A stretch of 64,000 bases of DNA from Amaranthus tricolor (taxonomy: Eukaryota > Streptophyta > Magnoliopsida > Caryophyllales > Amaranthaceae). Of this stretch, positions 1 to 13,864 are shown in pieces. The position numbers were made by a program, and so were the translations under genes. Location of the stretch: positions 25,554,280 to 25,618,279 of the forward strand of contig NC_080048.1 in the NCBI RefSeq assembly GCF_026212465.1, read 5' to 3'. The notes beneath the pieces are model-generated. The model ran no database searches. It saw only the letters and a list, made by a program, of their open reading frames with translations, and was not told the DNA's origin. The first letter of the stretch is position 1; the number at the start of each line of letters is the position of its first letter.

Positions 1-560
1 TAACCATTTCAACACAATAATATATGCCAAATAGTGTTGTGTGCCAAGTTTCGTGCATAACAAACCTTGTTTGACCTACTTTAACGCGCGAAATTGAAAA
101 ATAAAAACGCGAAATTGACAGCATCAAACTAGTGACCAGAGCACCTTGCACGACACGTGGAGACCAAACCTATGCATCCAGGACCTAGGCTAAAGTGGAA
201 ATGGAATCTTGGTACTTGGATCTAGCTATCAAGGTCCTCAAACCATTCTAACAATCCCCGTGGACTCCTAGAAGCTGAGCCGAAGGAGGGCTAGTCGACA
301 GTTTGCTAGATCAGAATTTTGTTTAAGTGTCTGTGGTTGTTTCGTGTTCTTTTCATGATCATTTGTAGTTTTTCATTGTGTCATTAATCAAAGCTTACGC
401 ACAACATTAATCCTTGCATAACCAAGGCCTTAATCAGCCCCGGTTTTGCATCAAAACCAAGTTTGAGTACTTTACGCGCGAAATTAACAAAAACGCTTAA
501 AAACGCATAAAATCGCAACTTAACTTCTAATTTCTAGAATATGACTATTATTATCAATTC

Positions 561-729
561 TAACCATTTTAACACAATAATATATGCCAAATAGTGTTGT
601 GTGCCAAGTTTCGTGCATCACAAACCATGTTTGACCTACTTTACGCGAGAAATTGACAAAAACGCTTAAAAATCCATAAAATCGCAACTTAACTTCTAGT
701 TTCTAGCATATGACTATTATTATCAAGTA
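561..729 (+). repeat. Representative 169-bp short satellite monomer
   Basis: A typical short unit. It runs from the TAACCATTTT box through an AATATATG segment, GTGTTGTGTGCCAAG, CAAACCATGTTTGACC, the CG-rich box near its middle, a run of AAAACGCTTAAAAA, and ends with CATATGACTATTATTATCA. Neighbouring monomers differ by a few bases. Recurrent variants (GCATAAAATCG, CCCATAAAATCG or TCCATAAAATCG after the A-run; AACAAATAAATA or AACACAATAATA near the start) mark monomer positions within the higher-order repeat. Confidence 0.95.
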
Positions 730-1787
730 TAACCATTTCAACAAAATAATATATGCCAAATAGTGTTGTGTGCCATGTTTGGTGCATAAGAAACCATGTT
801 TGACCTACTTTACGCGCGAAATTGACAAAAACGCTTAAAAACGCATAAAATCGCAACTTAACTTCTAATTTCTAGCATATGACTATTATTATCAAGTCTA
901 ACCATTTCAACACAATAATATATGCCAAATAGTGTTGTGTGCCAAGTTTCGTGCATAACAAACCATGTTTTACCTACTTTACGCGCGAAATTGACAAATA
1001 AAAACGTGAAATTGACAGCGTCAAACTATTGACCAGACCACCTTGCACGACACGTGGAGTCCAAACCTATGCATCCAGGACCTAGGCTAAAGTGGAAATG
1101 GAATCTTGGTACTTGGATCTAGCTATCAAGGTCCTAAAACCATTCTAACAATCCCCGTGGACTCCTAGAAGCTGAGCCGAAGGAGGGTTGGTCGACAGTT
1201 TGCTAGATCAGAATTTTGTTTAAGTGTTTGTGGTTGTTTCGTGTTCTTTTCATGATCATTTGTAGTTTTTGACTGTGTCATTAATCAAAGCTTATGCACA
1301 ACATTAATCCTTGTATAACCAAGGCCTTAATCAGCCCCGGTTTCGCATCAAAACCAAGTTTAAGTACTTTACGTGCGAAATTGACAAAAACGCTTAAAAA
1401 CGCATAACTTAACTTCTAATTTCTAGCATATGACTATTATTATCAATTCTAACAATTTCAACACAATAATATATGCCAAATAGTGTTGTGTGCCATGTTT
1501 CGTGCATAACAAACCATGTTTGACCTACTTTACGCGCGAAATTGTCAAAAACGCTTAAAAACCCATAAAATCGCAACTTAACTTCTAATTTCTAGCATAT
1601 GACTATTATTATCAAGTAAAACCATTTCAACAAATAAATATATGCCAAATAGTGTTGTGTGCCATGTTTCGTGCATAACAAACCATATTTGACCTACTTT
1701 ACGCGCGAAATTGACAAAAACGCTTAAAAACGCATAAAATCGCAACTTAACTTCTAATTTCTAGCATATGACTATTATTATCAAGTC

Positions 1788-2346
1788 TAACCATTTCAAC
1801 ACAATAATATATGCCAAATAGTGTTGTGTGCCAAGTTTCGTGCTTAACAAACCATGTTTGACCTACTTTACGCGCGAAATTGACAAATAAAAACGCGAAA
1901 TTGACAGCGTCAAACTAGTGACCAGACCACCTTACACGACACGTGGAGTCCAAACATATGCATCCAGGACCTAGGCTAAAGTGGAAATGAAATCTTGGTA
2001 CTTAGATCTAGCTATCAAGGTCCTAAAACCATTCTAACAATCCCCGTGGACTCCTAGAAGCTGAGCCGAAGGAGGGCTGGTCGACAGTTTGCTAGATCAG
2101 AATGTTGTTTAAGTGTTTGTGGTTGTTTTGTGTTCTTTTCATGATCATTTGTAGTTTTTGACTGTGTCATTAATCAAAGCATACGCACAACATTAATCCT
2201 TGCATAACCAAGGCCTTAATCAGCCCCGGTTTCGCATCTAAACCAAGTTTGAGTACTTTACGCGCGAAATTGACAAAAACGCTTAAAAACGCATAAAATC
2301 GCAACTTAACTTCAAATTTCTAGTATATGACTATTATTATCAATTC
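1788..2346 (+). repeat. Representative 559-bp long satellite unit
   Basis: This unit starts as a normal 169-bp monomer for about 100 bp, up to and including GAAATTGACAAA. It then contains an extra ~390 bp (1888-2277) and resumes with the second part of the monomer. 559 minus 169 is 390. A 551-bp class, for example 899-1449, differs mainly by an 8-bp deletion that turns CATAAAATCGCAACTT into CATAACTT. Long units recur on average about every 0.9 kb across both arms. Confidence 0.93.
1888..2277 (+). repeat. Insert that defines the long satellite units
   Basis: This is the extra segment of one long unit; equivalents are present in all 57 long units. Its last ~36 bp (2242-2277) repeat, with changes, the monomer sequence just before the insert (about 1852-1887). 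The foreign core is thus about 354 bp, bounded by direct repeats. The core is less AT-biased than the monomer and holds a CACGTG palindrome (G-box type hexamer) in GACACGTGG, CCTAGG, ATGATCAT and AAGGCCTT palindromes, and an 8-bp inverted repeat (GATCTAGC at 2005, GCTAGATC at 2091). I do not recognise its origin; it is not 5S rRNA, telomere repeat or tRNA. Confidence 0.85.
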
Positions 2347-5300
2347 TAACCATTTCAACACAATAACATATGCCAAATAGTGTTTTGTGCCAAGTTTCGT
2401 GCATAACAAACCATGTTTGACCTACTTTACGCGCGAAATTGACAAAAACGCTTAAAAACGCATAAAATGGCAACATAACTTCTAATTTCTAGCATATGAC
2501 TATTATTATCAATTCTAACCATTTTAACACAATAATATATGCCAAATAGTGTTGTGTGCCAAGTTTCGTGCATCACAAACCATGTTTGACCTACTTTACG
2601 CGAGAAATTGACAAAAACGCTTAAAAATCCATAAAATCGCAACTTAACTTCTAGTTTCTAGCATATGACTATTATTATCAAGTATAACCATTTCAACAAA
2701 ATAATATATGCCAAATAGTGTTGTGTGCCATGTTTGGTGCATAAGAAACCATGTTTGACCTACTTTACGCGCGAAATTGACAAAAACGCTTAAAAACGCA
2801 TAAAATCGCAACTTAACTTCTAATTTCTAGCATATGACTATTATTATCAAGTCTAACCATTTCAACACAATAATATATGCCAAATAGTGTTGTGTGCCAA
2901 GTTTCGTGCATAACAAACCATGTTTTACCTACTTTACGCGCGAAATTGACAAATAAAAACGCGAAATTGACAGCGTCAAACTATTGACCAGACCACCTTG
3001 CACGACACGTGGAGTCCAAACCTATGCATCCAGGACCTAGGCTAAAGTGGAAATGGAATCTTGGTACTTGGATCTAGCTATCAAGGTCCTAAAACCATTC
3101 TAACAATCCCCGTGGACTCCTAGAAGCTGAGCCGAAGGAGGGTTGGTCGACAGTTTGCTAGATCAGAATTTTGTTTAAGTGTTTGTGGTTGTTTCGTGTT
3201 CTTTTCATGATCATTTGTAGTTTTTGACTGTGTCATTAATCAAAGCTTATGCACAACATTAATCCTTGTATAACCAAGGCCTTAATCAGCCCCGGTTTCG
3301 CATCAAAACCAAGTTTAAGTACTTTACGTGCGAAATTGACAAAAACGCTTAAAAACGCATAACTTAACTTCTAATTTCTAGCATATGACTATTATTATCA
3401 ATTCTAACAATTTCAACACAATAATATATGCCAAATAGTGTTGTGTGCCATGTTTCGTGCATAACAAACCATGTTTGACCTACTTTACGCGCGAAATTGT
3501 CAAAAACGCTTAAAAACCCATAAAATCGCAACTTAACTTCTAATTTCTAGCATATGACTATTATTATCAAGTAAAACCATTTCAACAAATAAATATATGC
3601 CAAATAGTGTTGTGTGCCATGTTTCGTGCATAACAAACCATATTTGACCTACTTTACGCGCGAAATTGACAAAAACGCTTAAAAACGCATAAAATCGCAA
3701 CTTAACTTCTAATTTCTAGCATATGACTATTATTATCAAGTCTAACCATTTCAACACAATAATATATGCCAAATAGTGTTGTGTGCCAAGTTTCGTGCTT
3801 AACAAACCATGTTTGACCTACTTTACGCGCGAAATTGACAAATAAAAACGCGAAATTGACAGCGTCAAACTAGTGACCAGACCACCTTACACGACACGTG
3901 GAGTCCAAACATATGCATCCAGGACCTAGGCTAAAGTGGAAATGAAATCTTGGTACTTAGATCTAGCTATCAAGGTCCTAAAACCATTCTAACAATCCCC
4001 GTGGACTCCTAGAAGCTGAGCCGAAGGAGGGCTGGTCGACAGTTTGCTAGATCAGAATGTTGTTTAAGTGTTTGTGGTTGTTTTGTGTTCTTTTCATGAT
4101 CATTTGTAGTTTTTGACTGTGTCATTAATCAAAGCATACGCACAACATTAATCCTTGCATAACCAAGGCCTTAATCAGCCCCGGTTTCGCATCTAAACCA
4201 AGTTTGAGTACTTTACGCGCGAAATTGACAAAAACGCTTAAAAACGCATAAAATCGCAACTTAACTTCAAATTTCTAGTATATGACTATTATTATCAATT
4301 CTAACCATTTCAACACAATAACATATGCCAAATAGTGTTTTGTGCCAAGTTTCGTGCATAACAAACCATGTTTGACCTACTTTACGCGCGAAATTGACAA
4401 AAACGCTTAAAAACGCATAAAATGGCAACATAACTTCTAATTTCTAGCATATGACTATTATTATCAATTCTAACCATTTTAACACAATAATATATGCCAA
4501 ATAGTGTTGTGTGCCAAGTTTCGTGCATCACAAACCATGTTTGACCTACTTTACGCGAGAAATTGACAAAAACGCTTAAAAATCCATAAAATCGCAACTT
4601 AACTTCTAGTTTCTAGCATATGACTATTATTATCAAGTATAACCATTTCAACAAAATAATATATGCCAAATAGTGTTGTGTGCCATGTTTGGTGCATAAG
4701 AAACCATGTTTGACCTACTTTACGCGCGAAATTGACAAAAACGCTTAAAAACGCATAAAATCGCAACTTAACTTATAATTTCTAGCATATGACTATTATT
4801 ATCAAGTCTAACCATTTCAACACAATAATATATGCCAAATAGTGTTGTGTGCCAAGTTTCGTGCATAACAAACCATGTTTTACCTACTTTACGCGCGAAA
4901 TTGACAAATAAAAACGCGAAATTGACAGCGTCAAACTATTGACCAGACCACCTTGCACGACACGTGGAGTCCAAACCTATGCATCCAGGACCTAGGCTAA
5001 AGTGGAAATGGAATCTTGGTACTTGGATCTAGCTATCAAGGTCCTAAAACCATTCTAACAATCCCCGTGGACTCCTAGAAGCTGAGCCGAAGGAGGGTTG
5101 GTCGACAGTTTGCTAGATCAGAATTTTGTTTAAGTGTTTGTGGTTGTTTCGTGTTCTTTTCATGATCATTTGTAGTTTTTGACTGTGTCATTAATCAAAG
5201 CTTATGCACAACATTAATCCTTGTATAACCAAGGCCTTAATCAGCCCCGGTTTCGCATCAAAACCAAGTTTAAGTACTTTACGTGCGAAATTGACAAAAA

Positions 5301-7661
5301 CGCTTAAAAACGCATAACTTAACTTCTAATTTCTAGCATATGACTATTATTATCAATTCTAACAATTTCAACACAATAATATATGCCAAATAGTGTTGTA
5401 TGCCATGTTTCGTGCATAACAAACCATGTTTGACCTACTTTACGCGCGAAATTGTCAAAAACGCTTAAAAACCCATAAAATCGCAACTTAACTTCTAATT
5501 TCTAGCATATGACTATTATTATCAAGTAAAACCATTTCAACAAATAAATATATGCCAAATAGTGTTGTGTGCCATGTTTCGTGCATAACAAACCATATTT
5601 GACCTACTTTACGCGCGAAATTGACAAAAACGCTTAAAAACGCATAAAATCGCAACTTAACTTCTAATTTCTAGCATATGACTATTATTATCAAGTCTAA
5701 CCATTTCAACACAATAATATATGCCAAATAGTGTTGTGTGCCAAGTTTCGTGCTTAACAAACCATGTTTGACCTACTTTACGCGCGAAATTGACAAATAA
5801 AAACGCGAAATTGACAGCGTCAAACTAGTGACCAGACCACCTTACACGACACGTGGAGTCCAAACATATGCATCCAGGACCTAGGCTAAAGTGGAAATGA
5901 AATCTTGGTACTTAGATCTAGCTATCAAGGTCCTAAAACCATTCTAACAATCCCCGTGGACTCCTAGAAGCTGAGCCGAAGGAGGGCTGGTCGACAGTTT
6001 GCTAGATCAGAATGTTGTTTAAGTGTTTGTGGTTGTTTTGTGTTCTTTTCATGATCATTTGTAGTTTTTGACTGTGTCATTAATCAAAGCATACGCACAA
6101 CATTAATCCTTGCATAACCAAGGCCTTAATCAGCCCCGGTTTCGCATCTAAACCAAGTTTGAGTACTTTACGCGCGAAATTGACAAAAACGCTTAAAAAC
6201 GCATAAAATCGCAACTTAACTTCAAATTTCTAGTATATGACTATTATTATCAATTCTAACCATTTCAACACAATAACATATGCCAAATAGTGTTTTGTGC
6301 CAAGTTTCGTGCATAACAAACCATGTTTGACCTACTTTACGCGCGAAATTGACAAAAACGCTTAAAAACGCATAAAATGGCAACATAACTTCTAATTTCT
6401 AGCATATGACTATTATTATCAATTCTAACCATTTCAACACAATAATATATGCCAAATAGTGTTGTGTGCCAAGTTTCGTGCATAACAAACCATGTTTGAC
6501 CTACTTTACGCGCGAAATTGACAATAACGCTTAAAAACCCATAAAATCGCAACTTAACTTCTAATTTCTAGCATATTACTATTATTATCAAGTATAACCA
6601 TTTCAACACAATAATATATACCAAATAGTGTTGTGTGCCAAGTTTCGTGCATAACAAACCATGTTTGACCTACTTTACGCGCGAAATTGACAAAAACGCT
6701 TAAAAACGCATAAAATCGCAACTTAACTTCTAATTTCTAGCATATGACTATTATTATCAAGTCTAACCATTTCAACACAATAATATATGCCAAATAGTGT
6801 TGTGTGCCAAGTTTCGTGCATAACAAACCTTGTTTGACCTACTTTACGCGCGAAATTGAAAAATAAAAACGCGAAATTGACAGCATCAAACTAGTGACCA
6901 GAGCACCTTGCACGACACGTGGAGACCAAACCTATGCATCCAGGACCTAGGCTAAAGTGGAAATGGAATCTTGGTACTTGGATCTAGCTATCAAGGTCCT
7001 CAAACCATTCTAACAATCCCCGTGGACTCCTAGAAGCTGAGCCGAAGGAGGGCTAGTCGACAGTTTGCTAGATCAGAATTTTGTTTAAGTGTTTGTGGTT
7101 GTTTCGTGTTCTTTTCATGATCATTTGTAGTTTTTCACTGTGTCATTAATCAAAGCTTACGCACAACATTAATCCTTGCATAACCAAGGCCTTAATCAGC
7201 CCCGGTTTCGCATCAAAACCAAGTTTGAATACTTTACGCGCGAAAATTGACAAAAACGCTTAAAAACGCATAAAATCGCAACTTAACTTCTAATTTCTAG
7301 CATATGATTATTATTATTAATTCTAACCATTTCAACACAATAATATATGCCAAATAGTGTTGTGTGCCAAGTTTCGTGCATAACAAACCATGTTTGACCT
7401 ACTTTTCGCGCGAAATTGACAAAAACGCTTAAAAACCCATAAAATCGCAACTTAACTTCTAATTTCTAGCATATGACTATTATTATCAAGTATAACCATT
7501 TCAACAAAATAATATATGCCAAATAGTGTTGTGTGCCAAGTTTCGTGCATAACAAACCATGTTTGACCTACTTTACGCGCGAAATTGACAAAAACGCTTA
7601 AAAACGCATAAAATCGCAATTTAACTTCTAATTTCTAGTATATGAATATTATTATCAAGTC

Positions 7662-10115
7662 TAACCATTTCAACACAATAATATATGCCAAATAGTGTTG
7701 TGTGCCAAGTTTCGTGCATAACAAACCATGTTTGACCTACTTTACGCGCGAAATTGATAAATATAAACGCGAAATTGACAGCGTCAAACTAGTGACCAGA
7801 CCACCTTGCACGACACGTGGAGTCCAAACCTATGGATCCAGGACCTAGGCTAAAGTGGAAATGGAATCTTGGTACTTGGATCTAGCTATCAAGGTCCTAA
7901 AACCATTCTAACAATCCCCGTGGACTCCTAGAAGCTGAGCCGAAGGAGGGCTGGTCGACAGTTTGCTAGATCAGAATTTTGTTTAAGTGTTTGTGGTTGT
8001 TTCGTGTTCTTTTCATGATCATTTGTAGTTTTTGACTGTGTCATTAATCAAATCTTATGCACAACATTAATCCTTGCATAACCAAGGCCTTAATCAGCCC
8101 CGGTTTCGCATCAAAACCAAGTTTGAGTACTTTACGCGCGAAATTAACAAAAACGCTTAAAAACGCATAAAATCGCAACTTAACTTCTAATTTCTAGCAT
8201 ATGACTATTATTATCAATTCTAACCATTTTAACACAATAATATATGCCAAATAGTGTTGTGTGCCAAGTTTCGTGCATTACAAACCATGTTTGACCTACT
8301 TTACGCGCGAAATTGACAAAAACGCTTAAAAATCCATAAAATCACAACTTAACTTCTAGTTTCTAGCATATGACTATTATTATCAAGTATAACCATTTCA
8401 ACAAAATAATATATGCCAAATAGTGTTGTGTGCCATGTTTGGTGCATAAGAAACCATGTTTGACCTACTTTACGCGCGAAATTGACAAAAACGCTTAAAA
8501 ACGCATAAAATCGCAACTTAACTTCTAATTTCTAGCATATGACTATTATTATCAAGTCTAACCATTTCAACACAATAATATATGCCTAATAGTGTTGTGT
8601 GCCAAGTTTCGTGCATAACAAACCATGTTTTACCTACTTTACGCGCGAAATTGACAAATAAAAACGCGAAATTGACAGCGTCAAACTAGTGACCAGACCA
8701 CCTTGCACGACACGTGGAGTCCAAACCTATGCATCCAGGACCTAGGCTAAAGTGGAAATGGAATCTTGGTACTTGGATCTAGCTATCAAGGTCCTAAAAC
8801 CATTCTAACAATCCCCGTGGACTCCTAGAAGCTGAGCCGAAGGAGGGTTGGTCGACAGTTTGCTAGATCAGAATTTTGTTTAAGTGTTTGTGGTTGTTTC
8901 GTGTTCTTTTCATGATCATTTGTAGTTTTTGACTGTGTCATTAATCAAAGCTTATGCACAACATTAATCCTTGTATAACCAAGGCCTTAATCAGCCCCGG
9001 TTTCGCATCAAAACCAAGTTTGAGTACTTTACGCGCGAAATTGACAAAAACGCTTAAAAACGCATAACTTAACTTCTCATTTCTAGCATATGACTATTAT
9101 TATCAATTCTAACCATTTCAACACAATAATATATGCCAAATAGTGTTGTGTGCCAAGTTTCGTGCATAACAAACCATGTTTGACCTACTTTACGCGCGAA
9201 ATTGACAAAAACGCTTAAAAACCCATAAAATCGCAACTTAACTTCTAATTTCTAGCATATGACTATTATTATCAAGTATAACCATTTCAACAAATAAATA
9301 TATGCCAAATAGTGTTGTGTGCCAAGTTTCGTGCATAACAAACCATGTTTGACCTACTTTACGCGCGAAATTGACAAAAACGCTTAAAAACGCATAAAAT
9401 CGCAACTTAACTTCTAATTTCTAGCATATGACTATTATTATCAAGTCTAACCATTTCAACACAATAATATATGCCAAATAGTGTTGTGTGCCAAGTTTCG
9501 TGCTTAACAAACCATGTTTGACCTACTTTACGCGCGAAATTGACAAATAAAAACGCGAAATTGACAGCGTCAAACTAGTGACCAGACCACCTTACACGAC
9601 ACGTGGAGTCCAAAAATATGCATCCAGGACCTAGGCTAAAGTGGAAATGAAATCTTGGTACTTAGATCTAGCTATCAAGGTCCTAAAACCATTCTAACAA
9701 TCCCCGTGGACTCCTAGAAGCTGAGCCGAAGGAGGGCTGGTCGACAGTTTGCTAGATCAGAATGTTGTTTAAGTGTTTGTGGTTGTTTCGTGTTCTTTTC
9801 ATGATCATTTGTAGTTTTTGACTGTGTCATTAATCAAAGCTTACGCACAACATTAATCCTTGCATAACCAAGGCCTTAATCAGCCCCGGTTTCGCATCTA
9901 AACCAAGTTTGAGTACTTTACGCGCGAAATTGACAAAAACGCTTAAAAACGCATAAAATCGCAACTTAACTTCAAATTTCTAGCATATGACTATTATTAT
10001 CAATTATAACCATTTCAACACAATAACATATGCCAAATAGTGTTTTGTGCCAAGTTTCGTGCATAACAAACCATGTTTGACCTACTTTACGCGCGAAATT
10101 GACAAAAACGCTTAA
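7662..10115 (+). repeat. Duplicated satellite block, 3749-bp offset, copy 1
   Basis: Nearly identical to 11411-13864. Shared private variants fix the offset at 3749 bp: TATGGATCC at 7831 and 11580, and CAAAAATATG at 9611 and 13360. The flanking monomers on both sides differ between the copies. The right boundary, near 10115, lies inside a monomer. Confidence 0.88.
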
Positions 10116-11410
10116 AAACCCATAAAATCGCAACTTAACTTCTAATTTCTAGCATATGACTATTATTATCAAGTATAACCATTTCAACACAATAATATAT
10201 GCCAAATAGTGTTGTGTGCCAAGTTTCGTGCATAACAAACCATGTTTGACCTACTTTACGCGCGAAATTGACAAAAACGCTTAAAAACGCATAAAATCGC
10301 AACTTAACTTCTAATTTCTAGCATATGACTATTATTATCAAGTATAACCATTTCAACACAATAATATATGCCAAATAGTGTTGTGTGCCAAGTTTCGTGC
10401 ATAACAAACCTTGTTTGACCTACTTTACGCGCGAAATTGAAAAATAAAAACGCGAAATTGACAGCATCAAACTAGTGACCAGACCACCTTGCACGACACG
10501 TGGAGACCAAACCTATGCATCCAGGACCTAGGCTAAAGTGGAAATGGAATCTTGTTACTTGGATCTAGCTATCAATGTCCTAAAACCATTCTAACAATCC
10601 CCGTGGACTCCTAGAAGCTTAGCCGAAGGAGGGCTAGTCGACAGTTTGCTAGATCAGAATTTTGTTTAAGTGTTTGTGGTTGTTTCGTGTTCTTTTCATG
10701 ATCATTTGTAGTTTTTGACTGTGTCATTAATCAAAGCATATGCACAACTTTAATCCTTGCATAACCAAGGCCTTAATCAGCCCCGGTTTCGCATCAAAAC
10801 CAAGTTTTAGTACTTTACGCGCGAAATTGACAAAAACGCTTAAAAACGCATAAAATCGCAACTTAACTTCTAATTTCTAGCATATGGCCATTATTATAAA
10901 GTATAACCATTTCAAAAAAATAATATATGCCAAATAGTGTTGTGTGCCAAGTTTCGTGCATAACAAACCATGTTTGACCTACTTTACGCGCGAAATTGAC
11001 AAAAACGCTTAAAAACGCATAAAATCGTAACTTAACTTCTAATTTCTAGCATATGACTATTATTATCAAGTCTAACCATTTCAACACAATAATATATGCC
11101 AAATAGTGTTGTGTGCCAAGTTTCGTGCATAACAAACCATGTTTGACCTACTTTACGCGCGAAATTGACAAAAACGCTTAAAAACCCATAAAATCGCAAC
11201 TTAACTTCTAATTACTAGCATATGACTATTATTATAAATTATAACCATTTCAACAAAATAATATATGCCAAATAGTGTTGTGTGCCAAGTTTCGTGCATA
11301 ACAAACCATGTTTGACCTACTTTACGCGCGAAATTGACAAAAACGCTTAAAAACGCATAAAATCGTAACTTAACTTCTAATTTCTAGCATATGACTATTA
11401 TTATCAAGTC

Positions 11411-13864
11411 TAACCATTTCAACACAATAATATATGCCAAATAGTGTTGTGTGCCAAGTTTCGTGCATAACAAACCATGTTTGACCTACTTTACGCGCGA
11501 AATTGATAAATATAAACGCGAAATTGACAGCGTCAAACTAGTGACCAGACCACCTTGCACGACACGTGGAGTCCAAACCTATGGATCCAGGACCTAGGCT
11601 AAAGTGGAAATGGAATCTTGGTACTTGGATCTAGCTATCAAGGTCCTAAAACCATTCTAACAATCCCCGTGGACTCCTAGAAGCTGAGCCGAAGGAGGGC
11701 TGGTCGACAGTTTGCTAGATCAGAATTTTGTTTAAGTGTTTGTGGTTGTTTCGTGTTCTTTTCATGATCATTTGTAGTTTTTGACTGTGTCATTAATCAA
11801 ATCTTATGCACAACATTAATCCTTGCATAACCAAGGCCTTAATCAGCCCCGGTTTCGCATCAAAACCAAGTTTGAGTACTTTACGCGCGAAATTAACAAA
11901 AACGCTTAAAAACGCATAAAATCGCAACTTAACTTCTAATTTCTAGCATATGACTATTATTATCAATTCTAACCATTTTAACACAATAATATATGCCAAA
12001 TAGTGTTGTGTGCCAAGTTTCGTGCATCACAAACCATGTTTGAACTACTTTACGCGCGAAATTGACAAAAACGCTTAAAAATCCATAAAATCGCAACTTA
12101 ACTTCTAGTTTCTAGCATATGACTATTATTATCAAGTATAACCATTTCAACAAAATAATATATGCCAAATAGTGTTGTGTGCCATGTTTGGTGCATAAGA
12201 AACCATGTTTGACCTACTTTACGCGCGAAATTGACAAAAACGCTTAAAAACGCATAAAATCGCAACTTAACTTCTAATTTCTAGCATATGACTATTATTA
12301 TCAAGTCTAACCATTTCAACACAATAATATATGCCTAATAGTGTTGTGTGCCAAGTTTCGTGCATAACAAACCATGTTTTACCTACTTTACGCGCGAAAT
12401 TGACAAATAAAAACGCGAAATTGACAGCGTCAAACTAGTGACCAGACCACCTTGCACGACACGTGGAGTCCAAACCTATGCATCCAGGACCTAGGCTAAA
12501 GTGGAAATGGAATCTTGGTACTTGGATCTAGCTATCAAGGTCCTAAAACCATTCTAACAATCCCCGTGGACTCCTAGAAGCTGAGCCGAAGGAGGGTTGG
12601 TCGACAGTTTGCTAGATCAGAATTTTGTTTAAGTGTTTGTGGTTGTTTCGTGTTCTTTTCATGATCATTTGTAGTTTTTGACTGTGTCATTAATCAAAGC
12701 TTATGCACAACATTAATCCTTGTATAACCAAGGCCTTAATCAGCCCCGGTTTCGCATCAAAACCATGTTTGAGTACTTTACGCGCGAAATTGACAAAAAC
12801 GCTTAAAAACGCATAACTTAACTTCTCATTTCTAGCATATGACTATTATTATCAATTCTAACCATTTCAACACAATAATATATGCCAAATAGTGTTGTGT
12901 GCCAAGTTTCGTGCATAACAAACCATGTTTGACCTACTTTACGCGCGAAATTGACAAAAACGCTTAAAAACCCATAAAATCGCAACTTAACTTCTAATTT
13001 CTAGCATATGACTATTATTATCAAGTATAACCATTTCAACAAATAAATATATGCCAAATAGTGTTGTGTGCCAAGTTTCGTGCATAACAAACCATGTTTG
13101 ACCTACTTTACGCGCGAAATTGACAAAAACGCTTAAAAACGCATAAAATCGCAACTTAACTTCTAATTTCTAGCATATGACTATTATTATCAAGTCTAAC
13201 CATTTCAACACAATAATATATGCCAAATAGTGTTGTGTGCCAAGTTTCGTGCTTAACAAACCATGTTTGACCTACTTTACGCGCGAAATTGACAAATAAA
13301 AACGCGAAATTGACAGCGTCAAACTAGTGACCAGACCACCTTACACGACACGTGGAGTCCAAAAATATGCATCCAGGACCTAGGCTAAAGTGGAAATGAA
13401 ATCTTGGTACTTAGATCTAGCTATCAAGGTCCTAAAACCATTCTAACAATCCCCGTGGACTCCTAGAAGCTGAGCCGAAGGAGGGCTGGTCGACAGTTTG
13501 CTAGATCAGAATGTTGTTTAAGTGTTTGTGGTTGTTTCGTGTTCTTTTCATGATCATTTGTAGTTTTTGACTGTGTCATTAATCAAAGCTTACGCACAAC
13601 ATTAATCCTTGCATAACCAAGGCCTTAATCAGCCCCGGTTTCGCATCTAAACCAAGTTTGAGTACTTTACGCGCGAAATTGACAAAAACGCTTAAAAACG
13701 CATAAAATCGCAACTTAACTTCAAATTTCTAGCATATGACTATTATTATCAATTATAACCATTTCAACACAATAACATATGCCAAATAGTGTTTTGTGCC
13801 AAGTTTCGTGCATAACAAACCATGTTTGACCTACTTTACGCGCGAAATTGACAAAAACGCTTAA
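11411..13864 (+). repeat. Duplicated satellite block, 3749-bp offset, copy 2
   Basis: Partner of 7662-10115. The 3749-bp period is made of four long units (559+551+559+559) and nine 169-bp monomers. A second pair with the same offset and the same composition occurs in the right arm (about 29110-31000 against 32860-34750), so 3749 bp may be a genuine older higher-order period rather than a one-off duplication. Confidence 0.87.

Larger units (their letters stand above)
561..6425 (+). repeat. Three tandem copies of a 1955-bp higher-order repeat
   Basis: Copies at 561-2515, 2516-4470 and 4471-6425. Each consists of two long units (551 and 559 bp) and five 169-bp monomers, 1955 bp in all. Private variants recur at exactly 1955-bp spacing, for example AATGGCAACATAAC near the end of each copy, and CATGTTTGGTGCATAAGAAACC. 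Only a handful of base differences were seen by eye (for example near 1012, 4774 and 5400), so identity is well above 99%. Homology drops sharply after 6425 and before 561. Confidence 0.93.

Noticed and set aside
1888..2241. Insert core as a solo LTR, MITE or 5S rDNA piece
   Set aside because: No TG...CA ends with target duplication, no terminal inverted repeats, and no 5S rRNA signature; the ~36-bp flank duplication is too long and imperfect for a transposon target duplication.
2427..2642. Minus-strand ORFs of 60-90 codons in the satellite, such as those at 2427, 4382, 6337, 13721, 31421, 40705, 47475 and 59787
   Set aside because: They are translations of the satellite itself. They recur with the array period, span monomer borders, and change frame each 169 bp. 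No start context or domain supports them.
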